From NCBI GenBank assembly GCA_016124635.1, contig WGNJ01000012.1:62001-126000 (forward strand): DNA of 64,000 nucleotides, in the 5' to 3' direction. A program made the position numbers and the translations under genes. The notes beneath the pieces are model-generated. The model saw nothing but the letters and a program-made list of their open reading frames with translations. It had not been told where the DNA came from and did no database searches. How positions within the stretch are numbered: position 1 is the stretch's first letter; each line of letters opens with the position of its first letter. Positions 16,496-24,668 of the stretch are shown here, piece after piece. This DNA is from Alphaproteobacteria bacterium (GTDB lineage Bacteria > Pseudomonadota > Alphaproteobacteria > Micropepsales > Micropepsaceae).

Positions 16496-16783
16496 ATGCT
16501 AATTATTACCGAACTATTCCAACAAATCATTGCAGATGCGGCTTTCTCCGCCGCCGAGGACTTGTTTTTGCGAATCACGGAAATCTTAGAATTGGGCTAC
16601 GAATTGCGGCGCAAGGCCGAGCACAGCGGCGTGGACGTGAACGCCTCGCATCTCATGGTACATGCCGTGATGGTGCGCGCGTTCCGAGACGAGCCTGGCT
16701 CGTTCAAGCGTAGCGACTTGCAGGAGGCGCTCTCGGCTGAGTTGCGCAGCAGACTCACGCGGCACGACATCGCGAGCCCCTAG
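16496..16783 (+). CDS. Small helical hypothetical protein
   Basis: The 95-residue product from ATG16496 is mostly alpha-helical, with hydrophobic heptads at 5-40 and the segment VNASHLMVHAVMVRAFRDEPGS near 50-70. The frame is open up to 16382, but that part translates an AT-rich patch with unlikely codon use, so the internal ATG (AAGG seven bases upstream) is preferred. No domain is recognised. It is followed after 130 bases by the small FQYR-domain gene. Confidence 0.45.
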   Translation: MLIITELFQQIIADAAFSAAEDLFLRITEILELGYELRRKAEHSGVDVNASHLMVHAVMVRAFRDEPGSFKRSDLQEALSAELRSRLTRHDIASP

Positions 16784-16914
16784 ATGCGCAGTCATCAAGC
16801 GTGCCGCAGCGGGCGCCTCATCTGGGCGACCTGCGCATTGGCCGCGCACGGCTGCCTTCCGGACGTTCCGGTCCGGCGGGCGAAAACCGTGTGCGCGCAC
16901 GGATCGAGGTATTC

Positions 16915-17112
16915 ATGAGCAGCGGAAGCCGACACAAATTCAAGATCGGTTGCAAGGTTCGCATCGACCGGAGCGCATTCGGCGCGCCGCTCGAAGCTGG
17001 CATGTTTGAGGTGACGCGACTCTTGCCCGCCGCCAACGGTGACTTTCAGTATCGCATCAGGTCGCTCGACGGGCGCATTCAACGCGTGGTTTTGGAGAGC
17101 TGCTTGCTGTGA
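16915..17112 (+). CDS. Stand-alone FQYR-type small domain protein
   Basis: The 65-residue product consists of only the compact domain found at the C-terminus of the protein at 11197-11724. Shared features are the K/G-x-x-V start, L-E/V-x-G-x-F-E-V-x-R-L-L-P-A, D-F-Q-Y-R-I-R-S and R-I/V-x-R-V/I-V-L-E-S. ATG16915 is preceded by GAGG with six-base spacing. Its stop overlaps the GTG of the desaturase gene (GTGA, 17109-17112), so it is translationally coupled to a membrane enzyme and could be a regulatory or accessory partner. The function is unknown. Confidence 0.6.
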   Translation: MSSGSRHKFKIGCKVRIDRSAFGAPLEAGMFEVTRLLPAANGDFQYRIRSLDGRIQRVVLESCLL

Positions 17113-18125
17113 GCGACATCGCGACCTCGGGTGCCCTTCGTTTGGCGGTGGCGAAGTTTCGAACCCCCACGGTCGCTAAGAGTGTAAGTCAGCTTGTCAC
17201 GGCTTTTGTCCCGCTGATCGCCCTCTATGCGGCTTCCTACATCGCCGTCACCTATCAAGCGCCGTGGTGGGTCGTTGCGGCGCTAGCGGTTCCGGCCGCG
17301 GCGTTCATCGTACGAATTTTCATTTTTCAGCATGATTGCGGTCACGGCGCGTTCTTCCGCTCGGCGCGCGCGAATCGCTGGACCGGCATGCTGTGCAGCC
17401 TGGTGACGCTCACACCGTATGAGAGCTGGCGTCGGCAACATGCCGGGCATCATTTGCATTGGAACGACTTGGACAACCGCAACAGCGGCACCGACATCTA
17501 CTCGACGTGCCTGACAATGAAGGAATTTGAGGCGCTGAGCCCGTCGCAGCGCCTTTTCTACCGCTTCATTTGGCATCCGCTCGTCTCATTAATGTTGCTG
17601 CCGCCGCTCGTGTTCCTCGTTCTTTATCGGCTGCCGTTCGACATGCCGCGCAGCTGGAAGCGCGAACGTCGATCCGTCATGGTGACGAACATTGCCTTGG
17701 CCGTCCTGTTCGGAGCGCTGGTCGCCATTTTCGGTTGGCGCACGGTTGCGGTCGTTCACCTGCCGATTGCGGCGATCGCCGCAATGATCGGCGTGTGGAT
17801 GTTTTCGCTCCAGCATCGTTTCGACGGCGCCATCTGGGCGCGCGCCGACACATGGAGCTCGGAATCGGCTTCGCTTGCCGGCAGCTCCCATCTCGTATTG
17901 CCCAGAGTGCTGCAATGGTTCACCGGCAACATCGGCTTTCACCACATCCATCATTTGGATCCGCGGGTGCCGAACTACCGTCTCGAGGCGTGTCACCGCT
18001 CCGATCCGGTTTTCGCAGCGGCACCAACGGTGACGTTGGGCCAGGGTTTGTCGGCGATGCGCTACTGCCTGTGGGACGAAGACCGTCAGGCTCTGGTGCG
18101 CATGCCGAAGTTGAATTGGCGCTGA
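17109..18125 (+). CDS. Membrane fatty acid desaturase
   Basis: This 338-residue integral-membrane di-iron desaturase has three histidine boxes: HDCGH at 75-79, HAGHH at 111-115 and HHIHH at 278-282, the last in the NIGFHHIHHLDPRVPNY signature of delta-12/omega-type acyl desaturases. Membrane helices are at about 28-48, 52-72 and pairs near 155-175 and 190-225. It should introduce a double bond into membrane acyl chains using oxygen and ferredoxin or a similar donor. It begins at GTG17109 overlapping the FQYR-domain gene. Adjustment of membrane fluidity would fit the cold-shock and stress genes nearby, but that link is inference. Confidence 0.85.
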   Translation: MSDIATSGALRLAVAKFRTPTVAKSVSQLVTAFVPLIALYAASYIAVTYQAPWWVVAALAVPAAAFIVRIFIFQHDCGHGAFFRSARANRWTGMLCSLVTLTPYESWRRQHAGHHLHWNDLDNRNSGTDIYSTCLTMKEFEALSPSQRLFYRFIWHPLVSLMLLPPLVFLVLYRLPFDMPRSWKRERRSVMVTNIALAVLFGALVAIFGWRTVAVVHLPIAAIAAMIGVWMFSLQHRFDGAIWARADTWSSESASLAGSSHLVLPRVLQWFTGNIGFHHIHHLDPRVPNYRLEACHRSDPVFAAAPTVTLGQGLSAMRYCLWDEDRQALVRMPKLNWR

Positions 18126-18227
18126 CGGGCGGCGGCTATGCCCGACAGCCCTTCGATCTCGGCGAGTAAGGTGCCGATGAATTTGCGAAACGCTGACGTT
18201 TGGGGCGCGCTCGCGGAAAGGAAGCAA

Positions 18228-18431
18228 ATGTTCTCCATCCACTGGTTGCACGAGCGCACGGTCGTCCAGCGGCAAGACAGCGAGTTCTCGCTGCTTGCCG
18301 ACATCCTGTCGGAGGCTCGCGAGAGCGTCGATGCAGTCAGGTCGCGGCATCGCTGCAACAAGCCGCAGACGTTCAAGATATTCGATCCGGGTGGTCGCGA
18401 GCTCGGCCACTATCCTGTTTGGAACGATTGA
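18228..18431 (+). CDS. Small conserved protein, IHWL family, copy 2
   Basis: The 67-residue paralog of the protein at 12253-12450 starts MFSIHWL and ends with FKIFDPGGRELGHYPVWND. It keeps the central helix and the S-R-H-R motif. ATG18228 has an AAAGGAAG ribosome site, and the frame open further upstream is unlikely to be translated. It lies 102 bases after the desaturase stop and overlaps no other gene. The pair of paralogs shows about half identical positions, so the duplication is old or the copies were acquired separately. Confidence 0.6.
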   Translation: MFSIHWLHERTVVQRQDSEFSLLADILSEARESVDAVRSRHRCNKPQTFKIFDPGGRELGHYPVWND

Positions 18432-18465
18432 CCTCGCCCGCCGTCAGCGACGCACAGGGGCGCCG

Positions 18466-18990
18466 GTGAAACGCGCCACCGTGCATCTCGTCGCCAAGAC
18501 CTTCGTCGGGTTTGCGGTGCTGGCGCTGGGCATGATGTTCTTGTCAAAAGCCGGCCCGGCCTGGGCTGAGCCGCAAGAAATAGGATCGTGGTCGCTCTCG
18601 CGGCTATACGATGGTGGGTACAGCAACGGCGCCGGCGGTCTGAACCGCGACATCACGAGCGATCTCTTTCGGCTCGCGATCACCGCGGACGCGGGCACAC
18701 TTCACATCGAAGAGACGATTACGATTTCATCGCTTGCCGGCAGCAGTGAGAAGACCGAACGGTATTCGATCGCGATATCGAACATAAAAGCGGTTTCTGT
18801 GCACCCGCCGACTCGGCCAAATCGCGGCCCGTTCCTGCAAATCGAGATGTTCTCGAACGATCTGGTCGTGCGAAGCGACCCGAGTGCGATCGCCGTTGTC
18901 GCGTCCTCGGTGAATTTGGACTTTGATGTCGGCGACGGCGCGACGGCCGCTGCCGTTCAACAGAAACTCCAAAGCCTGGTGAATCGATAG
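18466..18990 (+). CDS. Exported hypothetical protein
   Basis: The 174-residue product begins at GTG18466 (AGGGG five bases upstream) with a Sec signal peptide: basic start, hydrophobic core FVGFAVLALGMMFL, and a probable cleavage after AWA near residue 34. The mature part is beta-rich with repeated hydrophobic alternation (FRLAITADAGTLHIEETITIS, then IEMFSNDLVVRS), compatible with a small periplasmic domain. No cysteines or metal motifs stand out and no family is recognised. It is followed by 1 kb of decayed mobile DNA. Confidence 0.6.
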   Translation: MKRATVHLVAKTFVGFAVLALGMMFLSKAGPAWAEPQEIGSWSLSRLYDGGYSNGAGGLNRDITSDLFRLAITADAGTLHIEETITISSLAGSSEKTERYSIAISNIKAVSVHPPTRPNRGPFLQIEMFSNDLVVRSDPSAIAVVASSVNLDFDVGDGATAAAVQQKLQSLVNR

Positions 18991-19036
18991 CGCGAGACAA
19001 CTTGCGTTGACGCAGCTATCCCGTAGTTCTTTCTCT

Positions 19037-19180
19037 CTACGGAATGTCTCGTATGGGCCATCTCGCGCCGAAACTCAGATTTCGGCGAATGGCCTTGAGC
19101 CCTTCGCCTTTCTTCCAACGCTCCCAGAGCTCGGCGCTCTGCGCTGCTGTGAACCCTACGCGACGATATTTGCGCCTCAT
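19037..19180 (-). pseudogene. IS30-family transposase, N-terminal fragment
   Basis: A 47-codon frame from ATG (19178-19180) gives a product starting MRRKYRRVGFTAAQSAELWE, followed by RWKKGEGLKAIRR. This matches the N-terminal helix-turn-helix region of the IS30 transposases common in alphaproteobacteria (TAAQ-x-AELW-x-RW-x-x-GE-x-x-KAI). The frame then loses similarity and stops, and no DDE catalytic region follows, so only about a tenth of the gene remains. The sequence upstream in the minus direction (19200-19235) may be the left end of the element. The insertion site itself is not resolvable. Confidence 0.65.
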
Positions 19181-19417
19181 GGCTGCCGCTCCACGTCCTC
19201 AAACCAAGGTACGTGTTGCGTCGATCAGTTGAACTCACCCCCCAAAAGCGGACAGATGGCTGGATCGTTACGAATGACAGAATGCGGATGTATTGCGGCC
19301 AGTCGGCACGCGCGCGCAATGCCTGTTTCCTTATGGAGGGTCCATCTGATGGTGCGTAGGCAGTTTGGCGGCGCCGACCTTCGAAAGGTAGCCAATCACG
19401 AAAACTACTTGATTGCG

Positions 19418-19700
19418 CATTGCGAATATAGCAATATGATCGCAAATTGCGCCGGCCAGAACCGGCGTCGCTCATTGAACCTGTGAATAGGTGCTGGTCA
19501 CCCGCTTGGGCTTTCGCTCTTGCTGACGGGAACGTGGACCGCGCGCAGCCGTCGGATGTCGCTTTCGATCTGTGCAGCCGAGTGGCCGGGTAAAGCCCGT
19601 CCATGACGAACATTTTTGTGCGAGCTTCATCCGTCACGCGTGCGAGCTTTCGTGACGCTTTTTTCGGCTGAAATCTGCCCTTGTGCGAATGTGCGAACTT
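19418..19700. repeat. Dispersed repeat, copy 1 (same family as 45555-45794)
   Basis: This stretch shares a chain of matching blocks, in the same order and orientation, with 45555-45794. They begin with CATTGCGAATATAGCAA and pass through CGCTCATTGA, GCTCTTGCTGACGGGA and ATCCGTCACGCGTG. They end in TTGTGCGAATGTGCGAACTT, the longest exact block at 20 bases. The two copies have diverged and differ by insertions. The first block contains an inverted ATTGC / GCAAT pair resembling a regulator-binding site. No gene is convincing in either copy, although copy 1 is open on the minus strand. Confidence 0.65.
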
Positions 19701-19856
19701 GAGGTGCGTTTTGCGCGCGGCCCGCTCCATCCGCCCCGTCTGTGCATACACTTGTGTGAGGATATGTAGCGGATGAAATGGCGGAATTCCGCCGATGTAG
19801 CGGATAAACGGGGGCATGGGTGAATCCTACGCATGGTGGTCTGCGCCACCCCCTCC

Positions 19857-19944
19857 GTCGCGCTTCGCGCGACACCTCCCCCGCTTGCAGGGGAGGAAAC
19901 AACGGCTGCGGCAAGCGACGCGTCCCGCAAGCAGGGGAGGAAAC
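19857..19944. repeat. Cluster of GC-rich intergenic palindromes
   Basis: Two adjacent hairpins, GTCGCGC-TTC-GCGCGAC (19857-19873) and CCTCCCC / GGGGAGG (19875-19896), are followed by a second partial copy of GCAGGGGAGGAAACAA (19888-19903 and 19929-19944). Similar palindromic blocks are scattered between genes in many alphaproteobacteria. The rest of 18991-19998 contains the IS30 fragment and a dispersed repeat but no intact gene. Confidence 0.55.
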
Positions 19945-19998
19945 AAAGGGTGCGTGGGAAGAGAGTAGGCCTCGAAAGCGTCGGGGCCTGATCGCAGA

Positions 19999-21219
19999 TC
20001 ACTGCGCCGGCGGTTGCTGCCCTGGTTCTTCCTTACGGAATTCGAAGGTGACGCCGGGCCGGTCGCCGGTGTCGATTTGCAGGAAGCCGGTCTTGCGGAA
20101 GCCGCGCCCCTCGCAATCCTCCGCCCCCTCGATCTCGAAGATCTGCGCGCGCGTGCAGAAATTGAACGCGCCCGACCACGGCTTGTCTTGGGCATCGCCG
20201 CCGCGCTCGGCGAACGCGTAGACGAAGCGCTCGCTCAGGCGGTCGCGGATCACCTTCTCGCATTGGCCGGGCTGCAAGTGCCACCAGCCTTTGCTGACCT
20301 TCTTGCCTTGCGTTTCCTGCGCCAGCGCCGCCCACACCGCGTCCGGCGTCCGGTTGCAGAACGTCAGGCCGAGCAGCGCCTGCGCGTTCTTCGCCGCGTC
20401 GTGCAGCTTGTTGTAGGTCGTCGCCGCATCGGCGGTCGCCGGAATGTCATACGCGGTGCGCGCCGCCGCCAGCGCTTCGGCGAGCTTCGGCGATTGCGAG
20501 CCGTCGATCTCGCCTTGATATTGGCCGAGATCGGAGAGCAAGCGCTGATAGCCCGCAATGCGCGCCTGCTCGAGCGTTTTGAAGGTGCCGTTCTCCGACA
20601 GCGTCGTCGTCCAGCCCGGTTTGCCGCCGGTGTCGACTTTCGCAAAGCCTTGCGCTTCGAGGCCCGGACCGCAGGTGTCGCTGCCGTCGCTCGTTGCCTC
20701 GAACTGCAGCTTGCCGATGCACAGCGTCTGCGTTCCGCCCCACGTGCGGATCGGTCCCGAATGCGCGAACGATGTGCGCGCGAAGGTGTAGTAGGCCTGC
20801 TGCGAGAGCTTGCCCTTGATCACCGTCGTGCATTGTCCGGCGGGCACCGGCCACCAGCCGCGCGTCGCCCAAAAGCCCGAGCTCTGGCGGATGCCGACGG
20901 AGACCTGCAGCTCGTACGAGGTGAGATTGCAGAAGCGATAGTCGGTGTCGTGCTTCGCGGTGAGCATGCTCTCCGGCGAGCCTGCGGTCGGGATGCTCAC
21001 GATCTTGGCGCCGTGCGAGCGCGGCTTCGCGGGCTTCTCCGGCTTCTCTTGCGCGGGCTGCGCCGCCGTCGACGTCGATGCGCCGGGCTTGATCGGAAGC
21101 AATACGGGCCGCGCCGGCTCGCCCGCTGCCGGCGTCTGCTCGTCCGGCTGCGCCCACGCAACGCTCGTTGCGCAAACAATACCGGCGACAGTTGCTCGAA
21201 GCGCGGATGAAAGCGTCAC
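19999..21219 (-). CDS. Exported protein with two DUF1036-like domains
   Basis: The 406-residue product starts at GTG21219 with a signal peptide ending near residue 23 (SVAWA). A proline/alanine-rich linker follows to about residue 85. Two related modules come next, near 90-200 and 285-400, each with F-C-N-x-T, a W-W-x-x-x-P-G-Q-C segment and a later C-x-G or F-C pair. This is the cysteine pattern of DUF1036. A helical segment at 215-280 separates them. The protein is periplasmic or surface-exposed, and the cysteines probably form disulfides. It lies 26 bases downstream of argB on the same strand and may be the last gene of the rpmH operon. The function is unknown. Confidence 0.75.
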   Translation of the reverse strand: MTLSSALRATVAGIVCATSVAWAQPDEQTPAAGEPARPVLLPIKPGASTSTAAQPAQEKPEKPAKPRSHGAKIVSIPTAGSPESMLTAKHDTDYRFCNLTSYELQVSVGIRQSSGFWATRGWWPVPAGQCTTVIKGKLSQQAYYTFARTSFAHSGPIRTWGGTQTLCIGKLQFEATSDGSDTCGPGLEAQGFAKVDTGGKPGWTTTLSENGTFKTLEQARIAGYQRLLSDLGQYQGEIDGSQSPKLAEALAAARTAYDIPATADAATTYNKLHDAAKNAQALLGLTFCNRTPDAVWAALAQETQGKKVSKGWWHLQPGQCEKVIRDRLSERFVYAFAERGGDAQDKPWSGAFNFCTRAQIFEIEGAEDCEGRGFRKTGFLQIDTGDRPGVTFEFRKEEPGQQPPAQ

Positions 21220-21245
21220 GCGGCCGTGCCTTGGGATGGGACGAA

Positions 21246-22196
21246 CTACTCGGCTGTGATCATCGTCCCTGCGCCGTGCTCGGTAAAGAGCTCGATCAAC
21301 AGGACGTGTTGAATACGCCCGTCCAAAATGACAGCCGCGTGTACCCCGCGCTCGACCGCGTCGATGCAGGTCTCAACCTTGGGTATCATGCCCCCGGAAA
21401 TCGTCCCGTCGGCGATGAGCGCCCGGGCCTCCTTGGCCGTCAGCTTATCGATCAGATTGCCTTGCCGGTCCATCACGCCGGGCACATCGGTGAGGAGGAG
21501 CAGGCGATCGGCGTTGAGCGCGCCCGCGACCGCGCCCGCGACCGTATCGGCATTGATGTTGTAGGTCTCGCCGTGCTCGCCGACGCCAATGGGCGCGATG
21601 ACCGCGATCATGTCGGCCTTGACGATGGTGTCGATGACCTCGGTATTGATCTTGAAAGGCTCGCCCACGAAGCCGAGATCAACGGTTTCGATCTGCCCCG
21701 TCTGCGGGTTCTTCCGCGTACGGACGGCCTTCTTGGCGACGATCATGTGACCGTCCTTGCCCGAGATGCCGACCGCGCGCCCGCCTTCGGTGTTGATCGC
21801 GTTGACGATCTGCTTGTTGACGGTGCCCGTCAGCACCATCTCGACGACGTCGATCGCCGCTTGATCGGTGACGCGCAAGCCGTCGACGAAGCTCGACTTG
21901 ATCTCGAGCTTCTTGAGCATGGCGCCGATCTGCGGTCCGCCGCCGTGCACGACCACGGGCTCGATGCCTGTCTGGCGCATCAGCACGACGTCTTGCGCGA
22001 AGTGCTCCGCGACACCCGTCTCGCCGATCGCGTTGCCGCCGTACTTCACGACGACGGTCTTCTGGTCGTAGCGCAGGATGTGGGGCAGGGCTTCGGTCAG
22101 AACGCGTGCAGTCGCGCGCCACTTCGCGAGCTGGCGCAAGCTCTGAACGCGTTCGTCCCGGCCTTGGAAATGTGGCTCGTCGCCTTGCGAACTCAT
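21246..22196 (-). CDS. argB: Acetylglutamate kinase
   Basis: This 316-residue amino-acid kinase phosphorylates N-acetylglutamate in arginine synthesis. The ATP-site motif VVKYGGNA lies near 49-56, the substrate-binding VVHGGGPQI near 82-90, and the C-terminal SGGMIPKVE segment near 268-276 is diagnostic. An N-terminal extension of about 40 residues before the kinase core resembles that of arginine-feedback-sensitive, hexameric enzymes, so inhibition by arginine is likely. Its ATG overlaps the engB stop by four bases. It is the distal conserved gene of the rpmH-rnpA-yidD-yidC-engB-argB block. Confidence 0.96.
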   Translation of the reverse strand: MSSQGDEPHFQGRDERVQSLRQLAKWRATARVLTEALPHILRYDQKTVVVKYGGNAIGETGVAEHFAQDVVLMRQTGIEPVVVHGGGPQIGAMLKKLEIKSSFVDGLRVTDQAAIDVVEMVLTGTVNKQIVNAINTEGGRAVGISGKDGHMIVAKKAVRTRKNPQTGQIETVDLGFVGEPFKINTEVIDTIVKADMIAVIAPIGVGEHGETYNINADTVAGAVAGALNADRLLLLTDVPGVMDRQGNLIDKLTAKEARALIADGTISGGMIPKVETCIDAVERGVHAAVILDGRIQHVLLIELFTEHGAGTMITAE

Positions 22197-22849
22197 GAGC
22201 GCGGCTTATAGCCGGAATTGGGCGCGAGCGCCACGGCGGCCAAGGCGGCGCGCAACTCGGGAATGCCCGCGCCCGTCTCCGCAGACGTGACGAAGACTTG
22301 CGGATGTCCGGCCGTATGCTTGCTCGCCGCGGCGCTCACTGCATTAAGGACGTTTGCGTTTTCTGCTTGGTCGATCTTGTCGGCCTTTGTCAGCACCGCG
22401 TGGAACGACACCGCAGCGCCGTCGAGCAAGCTCATCATCTCTTCGTCGCTCTCTCTGATGCCGTGGCGCGCGTCGATCAGCACGCAGACGCGCGCGAGCT
22501 GCGGCCGCCCCTTGAGATAGCCGTTGATCAGCCGCCGCCACGCCGCGCTCTCCGTCTTCGACACGCGCGCGAAGCCGTAGCCCGGCAGGTCGACGAGCAT
22601 GAGCCGGTGGCCGAGCTCGAAGAGGTTGATCTGGCGCGTGCGCCCCGGCGTGTTCGAAACCCGCGCCAGCGCATTGCGTCCGGTGAGCGCGTTGATCAAG
22701 CTCGACTTGCCGACGTTCGACCGCCCGATGAACGCGACCTCGGGCAGCTCCGTGTCCGGCACGTCGTCGAGCGATACGATCGGCCGCACGAAGCGGCAGT
22801 CCTGTGCGAACAGGATGCGCCCCTGCTCGATCGCGTCGCTCTGGCTCAT
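22193..22849 (-). CDS. engB: Ribosome-biogenesis GTPase EngB (YsxC/YihA)
   Basis: This 218-residue TrmE-Era-EngA-EngB family GTPase is needed for large-subunit maturation. The G1 loop GRSNVGKSS (42-50), the G2/switch threonine region with TPGRTR (about 67-72), G3 DLPGYG (about 86-91), G4 TKAD near 155 and G5 TSAE near 188 are all present. The length is normal. It overlaps argB by ATGA and follows yidC by 16 bases, so it is part of the rpmH operon. Confidence 0.95.
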   Translation of the reverse strand: MSQSDAIEQGRILFAQDCRFVRPIVSLDDVPDTELPEVAFIGRSNVGKSSLINALTGRNALARVSNTPGRTRQINLFELGHRLMLVDLPGYGFARVSKTESAAWRRLINGYLKGRPQLARVCVLIDARHGIRESDEEMMSLLDGAAVSFHAVLTKADKIDQAENANVLNAVSAAASKHTAGHPQVFVTSAETGAGIPELRAALAAVALAPNSGYKPRS

Positions 22850-22865
22850 GGGTCGAGGCGCCCGG

Positions 22866-24668
22866 CTATTCGCCGGGCGAGGCCGGCTTCGGCTTCAGCT
22901 TCAGCCACGCCGGCAGGTTCAGCTGCACCGGCACCTTCATCCGCCGCATGATGATGTACTGTTGCGACATCGACAGGATGTTGTTCCACGTCCAGTAGAT
23001 GACGAGGCCCGCCGGGAACGCGCTCATCAAGTAGGTCATGAAGAACGGCATGAACGTCATCATCTGCTGCTGCACCGGGTCGGTCGCCGGCGGGTTCAGC
23101 CGCATCTGCAGCCACATCGTAAAGCCCATGAGCAGCGGCCAGATGCCCAGATGCAGCCATACCGGCGCGGTGAAGGGCAGCAGGCCGAACAGCGTGAACA
23201 CGTTCGTCGGATCGGCCGACGCCAGATCGTGAATCCAGCCGAAGAACGGCGCGTGCCGCATCTCGATCGTGACGTAGAGAACCTTGTAGAGCGAGAAGAA
23301 CACCGGGATCTGCACCACGATCGGCAGGCAACCCATCATCGGATTGATCTTCTCGCGTCGGAACAGCTCCATCTGCTCCTGCTGGAGCTTGACCTTGTCC
23401 TCTTTCCAGCGCTCCTGCAGCTCTTTGATCTGCGGTTGGATCTTTTTCATCTTCGTCATCGACTCGTATGAGCGATTGGCGAGCGGGAAGAGCGCCGCCT
23501 TGATGACGACGGTCAGCGCCAGAATGGCGATGCCGAAATTGCCGATCAGATGGTAGAGCCAGTCGAGCAGGAGGAACATCGGCTTCGTGAGGAAGAAGAA
23601 CCAGCCCCAATCGATCGCCATATTGAAACGGTAGATGCCGAGCTTGTCCTCGTAAGCATTGACCAGTGAATTGATCTTCGGCCCGGCGAAGAAGCGGTGC
23701 ATGATCTGCGTCCGGCCGGCCGGAGCGACGGTCCGCGCCCCCATCAAGTAGTCGGCGCGGAACACGTCCACGCCGGCGACTTGCGTCTCCGAATAGCGCC
23801 CGGTGAACTTCTCGCCCTGCGGCGGGATGACGGCCGCCATCCAGTACTTGTCGGTAATGCCGAGCCAGCCGTTGCTGCTGTCCGTCTTGATCTCGTGCTT
23901 GTCCCGCACGTCGCCGTAGCTCGGATCGCTGAGCGTCCCGTCGAGCACGCCGACCGGGCCCTCATGCAAGACCCACGTCGTGCGTTCCTTCGGCTCGCCG
24001 TGCCGCGCGACGCTCGCATAAGGATAGAGCGTCACCGCGCTCCCAGACTTGTTCTCGACCGTGTCGGTGATCGTGAACATGTAATCTTTGTCGAGCTCGA
24101 TCTTGCGCGTGAACAAAAGCCCTTGGCCGTTGTCCCACGTCAAAGTCACCGGCGTCGTCGGCGTCAGCGTCTGATTGCCGCGCACCGTCCACAGAGTCTT
24201 CGCAGTCGGCACGGCGACGTTCGATGTCCCGCCCGTCGTCCAACCCATCTCGCCATAGGTCGACAGATTGGCGCCTTGCGGTGTCAGAAAGACGATCTCC
24301 GGGCTCTTCGGGTCGACGTCCTCGTGATACGCCTTGAGACGTAGATCATCGAACCGCGCGCCGGTCAGTCGGATCGAACCGTCGACCGTGTCGCTGTCAA
24401 GCGTCACGCGCGCCGCGTCGCCGGCGAGGATGGCTTCTGGCTGTTGCGCGGTGGGGGCGCTCGCCGTTCCCGCCAGGCTCGGTGGTGCGACGCCAGGCGC
24501 CGATGGCGTCTGCGTCTGTGCCTCACGCGCCTCTTGCTGTTCGATCTGTTGTTGGCGCTGCGCTTCCTGCTGCGGCCGCACGATAAAATATTCCCAACCG
24601 ACAAACACGATCATGCTGAGCACGACCGCGAGGATGATGTTGCGGTTGTCGGGAGCGTTCTTGTTCAT
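22866..24668 (-). CDS. yidC: Membrane protein insertase YidC
   Basis: The 600-residue protein inserts and folds inner-membrane proteins, alone or with SecYEG. Its N-terminal anchor helix is at about 7-25 (NIILAVVLSMIVFVGWEYF). A large periplasmic beta domain (about 75-330) follows, then the five-helix insertase core from about 340 to the end with the positively charged coiled loop (KKIQPQIKELQERWKEDK region). ATG24668 is used; a longer frame upstream only covers yidD in another register. The start overlaps the yidD stop by one base (TAATG). Confidence 0.95.
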   Translation of the reverse strand: MNKNAPDNRNIILAVVLSMIVFVGWEYFIVRPQQEAQRQQQIEQQEAREAQTQTPSAPGVAPPSLAGTASAPTAQQPEAILAGDAARVTLDSDTVDGSIRLTGARFDDLRLKAYHEDVDPKSPEIVFLTPQGANLSTYGEMGWTTGGTSNVAVPTAKTLWTVRGNQTLTPTTPVTLTWDNGQGLLFTRKIELDKDYMFTITDTVENKSGSAVTLYPYASVARHGEPKERTTWVLHEGPVGVLDGTLSDPSYGDVRDKHEIKTDSSNGWLGITDKYWMAAVIPPQGEKFTGRYSETQVAGVDVFRADYLMGARTVAPAGRTQIMHRFFAGPKINSLVNAYEDKLGIYRFNMAIDWGWFFFLTKPMFLLLDWLYHLIGNFGIAILALTVVIKAALFPLANRSYESMTKMKKIQPQIKELQERWKEDKVKLQQEQMELFRREKINPMMGCLPIVVQIPVFFSLYKVLYVTIEMRHAPFFGWIHDLASADPTNVFTLFGLLPFTAPVWLHLGIWPLLMGFTMWLQMRLNPPATDPVQQQMMTFMPFFMTYLMSAFPAGLVIYWTWNNILSMSQQYIIMRRMKVPVQLNLPAWLKLKPKPASPGE

